From Caldilineaceae bacterium (GTDB taxonomy: Bacteria; Chloroflexota; Anaerolineae; Caldilineales; Caldilineaceae): a DNA stretch of 64,000 bases. The DNA lies in contig JALHQH010000005.1 of assembly GCA_022842065.1 (NCBI GenBank), positions 1-64,000 of the forward strand, written 5' to 3'. This document shows positions 44,222 to 52,252 of the stretch, piece after piece. The position numbers were made by a program, and so were the translations under genes. The notes under the pieces were generated by a model. The model was not told where the DNA came from. It saw nothing but the letters and a program-made list of their open reading frames with translations, and did no database searches. The number at the start of each line of letters is the position of its first letter. Positions within the stretch are counted from its first letter, which is position 1.

Positions 44222-46996
44222 ATGGCAAAGACGCCCGAAGAACGTGCCCGACAGAATATTGACCGTATGTTGCAAGAGGCCGGTTGGGCGGTGCAAGATT
44301 ACAAGCAGATGAACCTTGGTGCGGCTAAAGGGGTCGCTGTGCGTGAATTCCCGCTCAAGACTGGCTATGCCGATTATCTCCTCTTTGTAGACCGCAGAGC
44401 GATTGGCGTGCTCGAAGCTAAGGCGGAGGGCACGACCTTGAGCGGCATTACCCACCAGTCAATGAGTTACAGTGCCGGACTCCCCGACAAGATGAAGCCG
44501 TGGCATAACCCACTGCCCTACCTCTATGAAAGCACCGGCATTGAGACCATCTTCACTGACTTCCGTGACCCCGACCCACGGAGTCGCAACCTCTTTGCCT
44601 TTCACCAACCGCAGACATTGGCCACATGGGCCGAACAACCGGAGACGCTGCGCAGTCGGCTACGCCAGATGCCACCCTTGTTGACTGCTGCACTGTGGAA
44701 GCCGCAGATTGATGCCATCACCAACCTGGAGCAATCCTTTGCGGAGAACCGGCCACGGGCATTGATACAGATGGCGACGGGTAGCGGCAAGACCTTTACC
44801 GCTGTAAACTTTGTCTATCGCCTCATCAAACATTGCGGTGCCAAGCGGGTGCTCTTTCTGGTGGACCGGGGCAACCTGGGTAAACAGACCTTCAAGGAGT
44901 TCCAGCAATTTGATACCCCCGATGATGGCCGCAAGTTCACCGAACTGTACAACGTCCAACATCTACAGTCCAACGTGCTCGATGACGTGAGCCGGGTGCA
45001 TATCACCACGATTCAGCGCCTCTACTCGATGTTGCGCGGTGATGAAAGTTATGACCCTGCGTTGGAAGAGCGCTCCGCCTGGGCGATGGAAGATGCGTTA
45101 GCCGTGCAGTCACCCAAGGATGTGGTCTATAACCCCACCTTTCCGATTGAGTACTATGACTTTATCGTCACTGATGAGTGTCACCGCAGCATCTACAACC
45201 TATGGCGGCAGGTGTTGGAGTACTTTGACGCCTTCCTGATTGGCCTCACCGCTACCCCTTCCAAGCAGACCCTTGGCTTTTTTAACAAGAACTTGGTCAT
45301 GGAGTATTCACGCCAACGGGCGGTGGCCGATGGCGTGAATGTGGATGGCGAAGTCTACCGCATTCGCACGCAAGTAACGGAGGCGGGGGGCACGATTGAA
45401 CCCGGCTATGTGGTAGCCCACCGTGACCAGAAGACCCGCAAAGAGCGCTGGGAGGAACTGGATGAGGAGTTGACCTATAGCGCCAAACAACTGGACCGAG
45501 AGGTGGTGACGCCGGACCAGATACGGACGGTTATCCGCACCTTCCGAGACCGCCTCTTTACCGAAATTACCCCTGGCCGCACGATTGTGCCCAAGACGCT
45601 TATCTTTGCCAAGGATGACTCCCATGCCGAGACCATCGTCGGGATTGTACGGGAGGAGTTTGGCAAGGGCAATGACTTTTGCCAGAAGATAACCTACAAG
45701 GTCAGCGGCAAACAGCCGGAGGAGTTGATTGCCGAGTTCCGCAACAGCTACCATCCCCGCATTGCTGTGACCGTCGATATGATTGCCACGGGTACCGACA
45801 TTAAACCGCTCGAAGTGCTGCTCTTTATGCGCGATGTGAAGTCACGCCTGCTCTATGAACAGATGATTGGCCGGGGGACCAGGGTTATCAGTGACAATGA
45901 CCTCCAGATTGTCAGCAGTGATGCCGGTCGCAAAGAGCGCTTTGTGATTGTCGATGCCGTGGGGGTGACAGATAAACCGAAGTTTGACACCCAATCTTTA
46001 GAACGCAAGCGGACCCAAAGCTTTAAGAGCCTGCTTGATGATGTGGCAAAGGGTATCTACGACGCTGACACGCTCTCCTCGTTATCAGGTCGGCTGGCAA
46101 CCCTAGACCGCACGTTGACCGAGGCTGACCGTTACACGGTTGCGGCCAAAGCGGGTGGCATGAGTGTGCAAGACATCAGCCACACTCTGTTGAATGCCAT
46201 CGACCCTGACTACCATCGGGAGGTAGCCGCCCAGACCTTTGGCACCGTTGACCCCACCCCTGACCAGATTGCCAAAGCGGCGGAGTCCGTGATGCAGAGG
46301 GCGGCCAACCTGTTGGGTGATAACCCCGACCTGCGCACCACACTGCTAGAGCTACAGCAGCGCAAGGAACAAATCATTGACACCGTTACGATTGATGTGC
46401 TCAAGGAAGCGGGTTACGACCCGGCTGCGACCGACCGTGCCCGCAGCACGGTCGATAGCTTTGAGATGTTTATTGAGGAGCACATTGACCAGATTACCGC
46501 CTTGCAACTGCTCTACAGTCGCCCCTATTCGCTGCGCACCCTGACCAACGACCAACTGAAAAAGCTACAAGAGGCCATTGCCCAGCCACCCCATAGCTGG
46601 ACCACGGAACGGCTTTGGCAGGCATATGCCCAGTTGGAACGGGACAAGGTAAAAGGCGTTGGCACCCAACGCCTTTTGACCGACCTGATTTCCCTCGTGC
46701 GGCGGGCCTTGCGCATGGAAGATGAGCTTGTGCCCTATGCAGACCGGGTGCAGCAACGTTATACCCAGTGGTTGGAAGACCAGCAGAAAAATGGTATCAT
46801 CTTCACCCCTGACCAACGCTGGTGGCTTGACCGGATTGCCGAACAGATAGGGTTAAATCTGACCGTCCAACCGGCTGACCTTAATCATGGTGAGTTTTTT
46901 AACCGGGGTGGTCCAATCGGTGCGATGCGGGTGTTGGGTAAAGAATGGCTGAAGTTGATTGAACAGATGAATGAGGCATTGGTGGTGGTTGAATGA
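44222..46996 (+). CDS. hsdR: type I restriction enzyme R subunit
   Basis: Motor and nuclease subunit of a type I restriction-modification complex. The N-terminal nuclease domain (about 1-150) has REFPLKTGYADYLLFVD and the Glu/Lys pair in AIGVLEAKAEG. The helicase follows with Walker A GSGKT at 187-191 and the DEAD-box variant DECH at 318-321. Motif III LTATPSK, motif V ATGTDIKPLEVLLFMR, motif VI QMIGRGTR. The C-terminal EcoEI_R-like region (about 650-924) binds the methylase. At 924 aa it is a full-length EcoEI/KpnB-type HsdR. It overlaps hsdS by 4 bp (ATGA). The system cleaves DNA lacking the HsdS-defined methylation mark. Confidence 0.94.
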   Translation: MAKTPEERARQNIDRMLQEAGWAVQDYKQMNLGAAKGVAVREFPLKTGYADYLLFVDRRAIGVLEAKAEGTTLSGITHQSMSYSAGLPDKMKPWHNPLPYLYESTGIETIFTDFRDPDPRSRNLFAFHQPQTLATWAEQPETLRSRLRQMPPLLTAALWKPQIDAITNLEQSFAENRPRALIQMATGSGKTFTAVNFVYRLIKHCGAKRVLFLVDRGNLGKQTFKEFQQFDTPDDGRKFTELYNVQHLQSNVLDDVSRVHITTIQRLYSMLRGDESYDPALEERSAWAMEDALAVQSPKDVVYNPTFPIEYYDFIVTDECHRSIYNLWRQVLEYFDAFLIGLTATPSKQTLGFFNKNLVMEYSRQRAVADGVNVDGEVYRIRTQVTEAGGTIEPGYVVAHRDQKTRKERWEELDEELTYSAKQLDREVVTPDQIRTVIRTFRDRLFTEITPGRTIVPKTLIFAKDDSHAETIVGIVREEFGKGNDFCQKITYKVSGKQPEELIAEFRNSYHPRIAVTVDMIATGTDIKPLEVLLFMRDVKSRLLYEQMIGRGTRVISDNDLQIVSSDAGRKERFVIVDAVGVTDKPKFDTQSLERKRTQSFKSLLDDVAKGIYDADTLSSLSGRLATLDRTLTEADRYTVAAKAGGMSVQDISHTLLNAIDPDYHREVAAQTFGTVDPTPDQIAKAAESVMQRAANLLGDNPDLRTTLLELQQRKEQIIDTVTIDVLKEAGYDPAATDRARSTVDSFEMFIEEHIDQITALQLLYSRPYSLRTLTNDQLKKLQEAIAQPPHSWTTERLWQAYAQLERDKVKGVGTQRLLTDLISLVRRALRMEDELVPYADRVQQRYTQWLEDQQKNGIIFTPDQRWWLDRIAEQIGLNLTVQPADLNHGEFFNRGGPIGAMRVLGKEWLKLIEQMNEALVVVE

Positions 46997-48507
46997 CAGC
47001 ACGGTTGAATGGGCAGACGTTGCCTGAGGGTTGGGTATGGTCTACATTAAGTAAGTTGTGTAGGATAAATTATCGTAATCCAGAACTAAGGAATTTACCG
47101 GATAATTTAGAAGTTACGTTCTTGCCTATGGCCGCTGTAGACGCCATCACTGGCACAATTGCACAGCCCGAAATACGTAAACTTGGCACAGTCCGTAAAG
47201 GCTTTACGCCATTTGAAAATAATGATGTTTTGTTTGCTAAGATTACACCAAGTATGGAGAACGGCAAAGCAACGATTGCTACAGACCTTGTAAATGGCGT
47301 AGGCTTTGGGTCAACCGAGTTTCATGTTTTATCGCCCAAAGAGCACATTTCGCCAAAATGGATATTCTACTATATTCGCCAATCTAGCTTTAGAGCAGAT
47401 GCAAAAGCTAATTTCTCTGGCACTGCTGGGCAGCTACGTGTACCGACTGACTTTCTGACTGATTACCCTATTCCACATCCTCCCCCCAACGAACAACACC
47501 GCATCGTTGAAGCCATCGAGACCCAGTTCACCCGGCTCGATGCGGCTGTGACCGCCTTAAAGCGGTCACAGGCCAACCTGAAGCGCTACCGGGCCGCTGT
47601 ACTCAAGGCAGCATGTGAAGGGCGTCTCGTGCCGACAGAGGCAGCCCTTGCCCAAGCCGAAGGCCGGCCCTATGAACCGGCCTCTGTGCTTTTGGAACGG
47701 ATTCTAGCCGAGCGCCGCCTCAAGTGGGAAGTAGAGAACCCCAAGAAGAAGTACCAGGAGCCAGTTGCGCCGGATATGAGTGAACTGTCGGAGTTGCCGG
47801 AGGGGTGGTGTTGGGCATCACTAGATATTATTGCACAGGTTCGTACTGGTGTTGCCAAGGGTAGAAAATTCAATAACCAATATGTTGTTTCATTACCGTA
47901 TCTGCGTGTTGCAAACGTCCAAGATGGATACCTAGATTTGTCTGAAATAAAAACGATTGAAATTCTCACTAATGAAATTGAACGGTATCGCTTAAAACCT
48001 TATGACATTTTGTTCAATGAGGGTGGAGATAGGGATAAACTCGGTCGAGGCGCGATTTGGTTAGGTGACATTAAAGACTGTATTCACCAAAATCATGTAT
48101 TTGCAGCCCGATTATACACTTCCGCGGTTGACCCAAAGTGGGTGAATTTTGTGCGCCAATTGACTTATGCGCGTGACCATTTTTGGAAACAAGCTAGCCA
48201 AACAACGAATCTAGCGTCAATCAATAGTACAAATTTGCGTAGTTTACCTGTTCCCATTCCACCCCTTAGCGAACAAGTTCGTATCATTACAGAAGTGGAA
48301 CGCCGCATCTCTCTTATAGACAACCTTGAGAAGACCATCACGACCGACCTTGCCCGTGCCAACCGGCTGCGTCAGTCCATCCTCAAGCGGGCCTTTGCAG
48401 GACAGCTTGTGCCGCAAGACCCGAATGACGAACCGGCGTCAGTATTGTTGGAACGGATTCAAGCCGCCAAGAACGGTGAGCCGGTGCAGGTCAAGCTGCC
48501 ATTGTAG
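46993..48507 (+). CDS. hsdS: type I restriction-modification specificity subunit S
   Basis: DNA-recognition subunit, 504 aa, with two target-recognition domains. TRD1 is about 1-165 (LPEGWVWSTLSKLC start, ending LTDYPIPHPPPNEQHRIV). A helical spacer is at 170-235 (TRLDAAVTALKRSQANLKRY). TRD2 is about 265-435 (LPEGWCWASLDII, ending LPVPIPPLSEQVRIITEVER). A closing helix follows, with RQSILKRAFAGQLVPQDPND and PASVLLERI. The TRDs are clearly more AT-rich than the spacers, the usual mark of exchange between alleles. Two different half-sites in a bipartite target are expected. The start overlaps hsdR by 4 bp, so the two are translationally coupled. Confidence 0.93.
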   Translation: MTARLNGQTLPEGWVWSTLSKLCRINYRNPELRNLPDNLEVTFLPMAAVDAITGTIAQPEIRKLGTVRKGFTPFENNDVLFAKITPSMENGKATIATDLVNGVGFGSTEFHVLSPKEHISPKWIFYYIRQSSFRADAKANFSGTAGQLRVPTDFLTDYPIPHPPPNEQHRIVEAIETQFTRLDAAVTALKRSQANLKRYRAAVLKAACEGRLVPTEAALAQAEGRPYEPASVLLERILAERRLKWEVENPKKKYQEPVAPDMSELSELPEGWCWASLDIIAQVRTGVAKGRKFNNQYVVSLPYLRVANVQDGYLDLSEIKTIEILTNEIERYRLKPYDILFNEGGDRDKLGRGAIWLGDIKDCIHQNHVFAARLYTSAVDPKWVNFVRQLTYARDHFWKQASQTTNLASINSTNLRSLPVPIPPLSEQVRIITEVERRISLIDNLEKTITTDLARANRLRQSILKRAFAGQLVPQDPNDEPASVLLERIQAAKNGEPVQVKLPL

Positions 48508-48561
48508 CGTCTGTATCATCAAGCGCCACTTTGCGTATTGCGACCTGCGTGACAGATGGGG

Positions 48562-48590
48562 TTGCCAATCAAGATTATATTCACTATACT
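48562..48590 (+). promoter_or_regulatory. internal promoter before the accessory cassette
   Basis: TTGCCA (48562-48567), a 17-bp spacer and TATACT (48585-48590), 44 bp before the GTG of the TIGR04255 gene. It would let the three accessory genes and hsdM be expressed independently of hsdR-hsdS. Confidence 0.6.
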
Positions 48591-48634
48591 TATTGAGAGT
48601 AACCATCTAAATTTTGCATCAAGGATGAAGACGT

Positions 48635-49378
48635 GTGAGTCGAGTTTACCAAAATCCGCCACTTGTTGAGGCGTTATGTGAGTTTCAGTTTGTCGAAGAT
48701 GAATGGGACTGGACGATACCAGGGCTTATTTATCAGGACATTCAAGCTAAATTCCCGCAGAAACGACAGACAAAAGTCGTTGAATTTGCAATGGAAGCTG
48801 GGGATACGCAGTTTAACCAACGTATTCAGGGCACAACCACTCGGATGCAATTTGTGCGTGATGATGAAGCTGCAATGGTACAAGTAGGACCGAATCTGCT
48901 AGTCATCAATCATTTGGCACCCTATCCACATTGGGCTGAGTTCAAACCAACAATTTTCGACACACTGTCTGTTTATCAGAATGTAGCGAAGCCTGCTGGG
49001 TTCAACCGAATCGGTCTGCGTTATATCAACCGAATTGTGATACCCGAAACAAATTATGATTTTTCAAAATATTTTAATGTTCAACCTTGCCTGCCAGATT
49101 CTATTTCTACACCATTTCGCTCACTTTTTTTGCGTATGGAATTGCCATATGTAGAGGATAACGGCTTGTTATTGTTAACGCTAGCGTCTACACCTAGTGA
49201 AAGCCCTAGAGTCTCTAGTTTCATTCTTGATTTTGATTTTGTAACAACAGACGCCATTGAACTAACGGTTGATACAGCGCGCATATGGGTTGAGCAGGCT
49301 CATAACCGGATTGAGGAAGCATTTGAATCATGTATCACTCCCGATTTGCGTAAATTGTTTAAGGAGGTTACTTCGTGA
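48635..49378 (+). CDS. TIGR04255 family protein
   Basis: A 247-aa protein with the TIGR04255 signature start YQNPPLVEALCEFQF and the later block VGPNLLVINHLAPYPHWAEF, then GFNRIGLRYINRIVIP and the C-terminal WVEQAHNRIEEAFESCITPD. The family is widespread, of unknown biochemical function, and often lies in mobile or defence contexts. It starts with GTG; AAGGATG is 7 bp upstream. The base composition is AT-richer than hsdR or hsdM, suggesting separate acquisition. It overlaps the next gene by 4 bp, after a perfect AAGGAGG ribosome-binding site inside its own 3' end. Confidence 0.85.
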   Translation: MSRVYQNPPLVEALCEFQFVEDEWDWTIPGLIYQDIQAKFPQKRQTKVVEFAMEAGDTQFNQRIQGTTTRMQFVRDDEAAMVQVGPNLLVINHLAPYPHWAEFKPTIFDTLSVYQNVAKPAGFNRIGLRYINRIVIPETNYDFSKYFNVQPCLPDSISTPFRSLFLRMELPYVEDNGLLLLTLASTPSESPRVSSFILDFDFVTTDAIELTVDTARIWVEQAHNRIEEAFESCITPDLRKLFKEVTS

Positions 49379-49764
49379 GTACACTTGCTTTAACTCATCA
49401 TGCCGAAGTGGATTTACAATCAATGATTGGTTCTTCAATCCAGTGGTCACGTTATTTCTGGCCACAATCAAGGTTTGCTATAGAAGAACAAGCCATCTAT
49501 GCGAATAAGCCATCGGCTTTTTCAGTTTCTAGCGGTATATCTGTTAGTGCCCATAAGGTTCAGCAGCAGGTGGAAGAGTTAGCCGTTGAGTTGCATAGTT
49601 GGTCAACAACGCATGAAACAATACCGGTTGATGTTGAACATGAGGTGTTTACATTGATGCCCCCTAAGCAACAACAGGTCGTGACTGTGCAAGTTCAAAA
49701 TCAAGGACGAGCAAATCCCCTTATCTGTCTTGATGATGTCATGACGGATTTTGACAATATCTGA
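49375..49764 (+). CDS. unknown small protein of the hsd accessory cassette
   Basis: I do not recognise a family. The 129-aa protein has an N-terminal half rich in aromatic residues (SSIQWSRYFWPQSRFAIEEQ), a beta-like middle (AFSVSSGISVSAHKVQQQVE) and a glutamine-rich C-terminus (PKQQQVVTVQVQNQGRANPL). No signal peptide or membrane segment is visible. GTG start, preceded by AAGGAGG with a 7-bp spacer, overlapping the TIGR04255 stop. The tight coupling suggests that the two proteins form a complex. A membrane-free regulatory or adaptor role is a guess. Confidence 0.7.
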   Translation: MSTLALTHHAEVDLQSMIGSSIQWSRYFWPQSRFAIEEQAIYANKPSAFSVSSGISVSAHKVQQQVEELAVELHSWSTTHETIPVDVEHEVFTLMPPKQQQVVTVQVQNQGRANPLICLDDVMTDFDNI

Positions 49765-49773
49765 TAGGTATTT

Positions 49774-50313
49774 ATGGCTTTCAATTATCCCTGGTACACA
49801 GTAGTTGACGACGATACGTTGGAGCAAGGCGACTTTTTCTTTTCCTGTCAGGTATTAGAGCAAACCTTCACTCCCACCATTGCCAATGCTGCGAGTTTTG
49901 CGCTACAAGCGAACGCCAAAACCTATGATGTTTTAATTCTAAGCCAATCCTGTGACCTGACGCACGATAAATTAGAAACGGTATTAGTCTGCCCCCATTG
50001 GCCAATTGAGGAATTTGAACAGCGTAATGATTTTTTCCGGACCATCAAAGGTAAAGAAGAAATTCGACGTGGAAATGTGCCAGGACTTCACATGCTGGCA
50101 CATTGTGACTTGCCAGCGTTTGAAAACTCCATACGGATAGTGAATTTCCGTCAGGTATTTGGATTACCGTTTGACTATATATTTCAGCTATCACAGCAAA
50201 ACTCACTGCGTCTCCGACTACTTCCACCCTATCGAGAACATTTAGCCCAGGCATTTGCGCGCTTCGTTATGCGTGTAGGCTTGCCGGTTGACATTCCAGC
50301 ATTCCGAAAATGA
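49774..50313 (+). CDS. unknown conserved protein with SQSCDLT motif, hsd accessory cassette
   Basis: A 179-aa soluble protein containing DVLILSQSCDLTHDKLETVL then VCPHWPIEEF, RRGNVPGLHMLAH, IRIVNFRQVFGLPFDYIFQL and a closing RLLPPYREHLAQAFARFVMR. Similar SQSCDL-containing proteins occur in cyanobacteria and Chloroflexota, often next to defence genes, without known function. The conserved S-x-S/T-C-D core looks like a metal or catalytic site, but this is inference. It ends in an ATGA overlap with hsdM, so the cassette and the methylase are translationally coupled. Confidence 0.7.
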   Translation: MAFNYPWYTVVDDDTLEQGDFFFSCQVLEQTFTPTIANAASFALQANAKTYDVLILSQSCDLTHDKLETVLVCPHWPIEEFEQRNDFFRTIKGKEEIRRGNVPGLHMLAHCDLPAFENSIRIVNFRQVFGLPFDYIFQLSQQNSLRLRLLPPYREHLAQAFARFVMRVGLPVDIPAFRK

Positions 50314-51818
50314 CCAATCAATCCGCCACTATCGTCCAACGCCTCTGGAACTACTGCAACGTCCTGCGGGATGATGGCGTCTCCTATGGCGACTATGTTG
50401 AACAACTCACCTATCTGCTCTTCCTCAAGATGGATGACGAGAATACGCAATACCTTGGCAAGGCAAGCGTCATTCCCGCTGACCTCAATTGGCAGAGCCT
50501 CATGAGCAAGTCCGGTGAGGCGCTAGAGTCCCACTACCGCCACCTTCTCACTGAGTTGGGCAAGGGGGCCGGTCTCATCCCTACCATCTTCCGCAAAGCG
50601 CAGAACAAAATCCAAGAACCGGCCAAGTTGCGCCGGTTACTGGAACTTATCAACGGTGAGACCTGGGTTGGACTTGATATTGACATCAAGGCCGACATCT
50701 ATGAGGGCTTGCTTGAGAAGAACGCCCAGGATACTAAGTCAGGGGCAGGTCAGTACTTCACCCCCCGCCCGCTCATTCAGGCGATTGTCGATGTCATGCA
50801 GCCCAAGCCGGAGACCACCATTTGTGACCCGGCCTGTGGCACCGGTGGCTTTTTGTTGGCTGCTTATGATTACATCCGCCAGCACCACCAGCAACAACTA
50901 ACCCGTGAAGGGTGGCAGCATCTCAATGGTGAAGCCCTGCATGGCTGGGAGATTGTCGAAGGCGCGGCCCGTCTCTGCGTGATGAACCTCTACCTGCACG
51001 GCATCGGCCAAGACAGCACCGTCAGCCCGATTCGTGTCGATGACAGCTTGGCCGCAGACCCCGGCGACCGCTTTGACATGGTGTTGACCAATCCACCCTT
51101 TGGCAAAAAGAGCAGCGTCACCTATGTCACCGACGAAGGCGAACTAAAACGGGAAGCCGAAACGATTGTCCGTGATGACTTTTGGGCATCGACCAGCAAC
51201 AAACAACTCAACTTTGTCCAGCACATCAAGACCATTACCAAGGTCCACGGCAAAGCTGCTGTTGTTGTGCCCGATAACGTGCTCTTTGAAGGCGGTGCTG
51301 GTGAAACCGTGCGCCGTAAGTTGCTACAAGAGTGTGATGTGCATACGCTCTTGCGTCTGCCCACTGGTATCTTCTACGCCCAAGGGGTCAAGGCCAACGT
51401 CCTCTTTTTCGACCGCAAGACCGGTGGCGAAGCGGCGCAAACCAAAGCGCTCTGGATTTACGACCTACGCACCAACGGCCACTTTACCCTGAAGGTCAAC
51501 CCGCTCACCCGTGGCGACTTGACCGAGTTTGTCCACTGCTACAATCCAGCCAACCGTCACGAGCGGACTCCGACTTGGTCCGAAGCTAATCCCGATGGCC
51601 GTTGGCGCTGTTACACTTATGATGAGTTGGCGGCACGGGATAAGGTTAACCTTGATATTTTCTGGTTGCGGGATGAAAGCTTAGAAGATACTAACAACCT
51701 GCCCGACCCCGATGTCATCGCCGCCGAAATTGTCGAAGACCTGCGTACAGCACTTGCACAGTTTGAGGAGATACTTGCAGACCTGGGTGAGGATGAGCAG
51801 GTAACAGAGCCAGCATAA
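50310..51818 (+). CDS. hsdM: type I restriction-modification DNA methyltransferase
   Basis: N6-adenine methylase subunit, 502 aa. An HsdM_N helical domain (residues 5-135, IVQRLWNYCNVLRDDGVSYG) precedes the catalytic N6_Mtase domain, with SAM motif I DPACGTGGFLLAAYDY at 173 and the catalytic NPPFG at 261-265. The target-region helix follows (VKANVLFFDRKTGG). It protects self DNA at the HsdS-defined target. The gene is placed last, after three accessory genes, whereas most loci keep hsdM next to hsdS. Loss of coupling between S and M could matter for establishing modification before restriction. Confidence 0.95.
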   Translation: MTNQSATIVQRLWNYCNVLRDDGVSYGDYVEQLTYLLFLKMDDENTQYLGKASVIPADLNWQSLMSKSGEALESHYRHLLTELGKGAGLIPTIFRKAQNKIQEPAKLRRLLELINGETWVGLDIDIKADIYEGLLEKNAQDTKSGAGQYFTPRPLIQAIVDVMQPKPETTICDPACGTGGFLLAAYDYIRQHHQQQLTREGWQHLNGEALHGWEIVEGAARLCVMNLYLHGIGQDSTVSPIRVDDSLAADPGDRFDMVLTNPPFGKKSSVTYVTDEGELKREAETIVRDDFWASTSNKQLNFVQHIKTITKVHGKAAVVVPDNVLFEGGAGETVRRKLLQECDVHTLLRLPTGIFYAQGVKANVLFFDRKTGGEAAQTKALWIYDLRTNGHFTLKVNPLTRGDLTEFVHCYNPANRHERTPTWSEANPDGRWRCYTYDELAARDKVNLDIFWLRDESLEDTNNLPDPDVIAAEIVEDLRTALAQFEEILADLGEDEQVTEPA

Positions 51819-52252
51819 TAGCATCATTCCTGACAAGCACAGACGGCCTCAGGGTCGTCTGTGTTGCGGTAGTAGTATACTTGGGTCAAAATCAAATAGA
51901 ACGTGCGTTCTGGTTTGTTCTGTGCGGTTATAGATGGTCTCCAGTGTGATAGATGGACCAACTACCCGACAGAGTAGATGAATCAATCCATACCCTACCC
52001 TGTGAAGGTAGTCGCTTCATCACCTGTTGGGTAGCCCCTGCCTATCACAGGCAACATGCCCACCATCACCGCTAACCAGCAGTGGCATCCCAAAGGGTGC
52101 CACTGCTGGTTAGCGGTGATGCACCATTATTCGATAGATTTTCCTCATCATTTCTGGTCAACCGTGCGACCGTGCGGTAACATAATGGCAGTCAACGTTA
52201 CCTGCACCAGTTTCAACCCATTCGCTTCCTGATACACGGAGTCCATGCCGCC
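51819..52252. other. 434-bp spacer with inverted repeats between hsdM and the NACHT gene
   Basis: It contains a small stem CACAGACG/CGTCTGTG at about 51839-51865, a degenerate long inverted repeat with CTACCC/GGGTAG arms (about 51948-52046), and a clean 24-bp stem CATCACCGCTAACCAGCAGT... (52064-52121). No gene is seen. The NACHT start has GGAG about 11 bp upstream. Confidence 0.5.
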
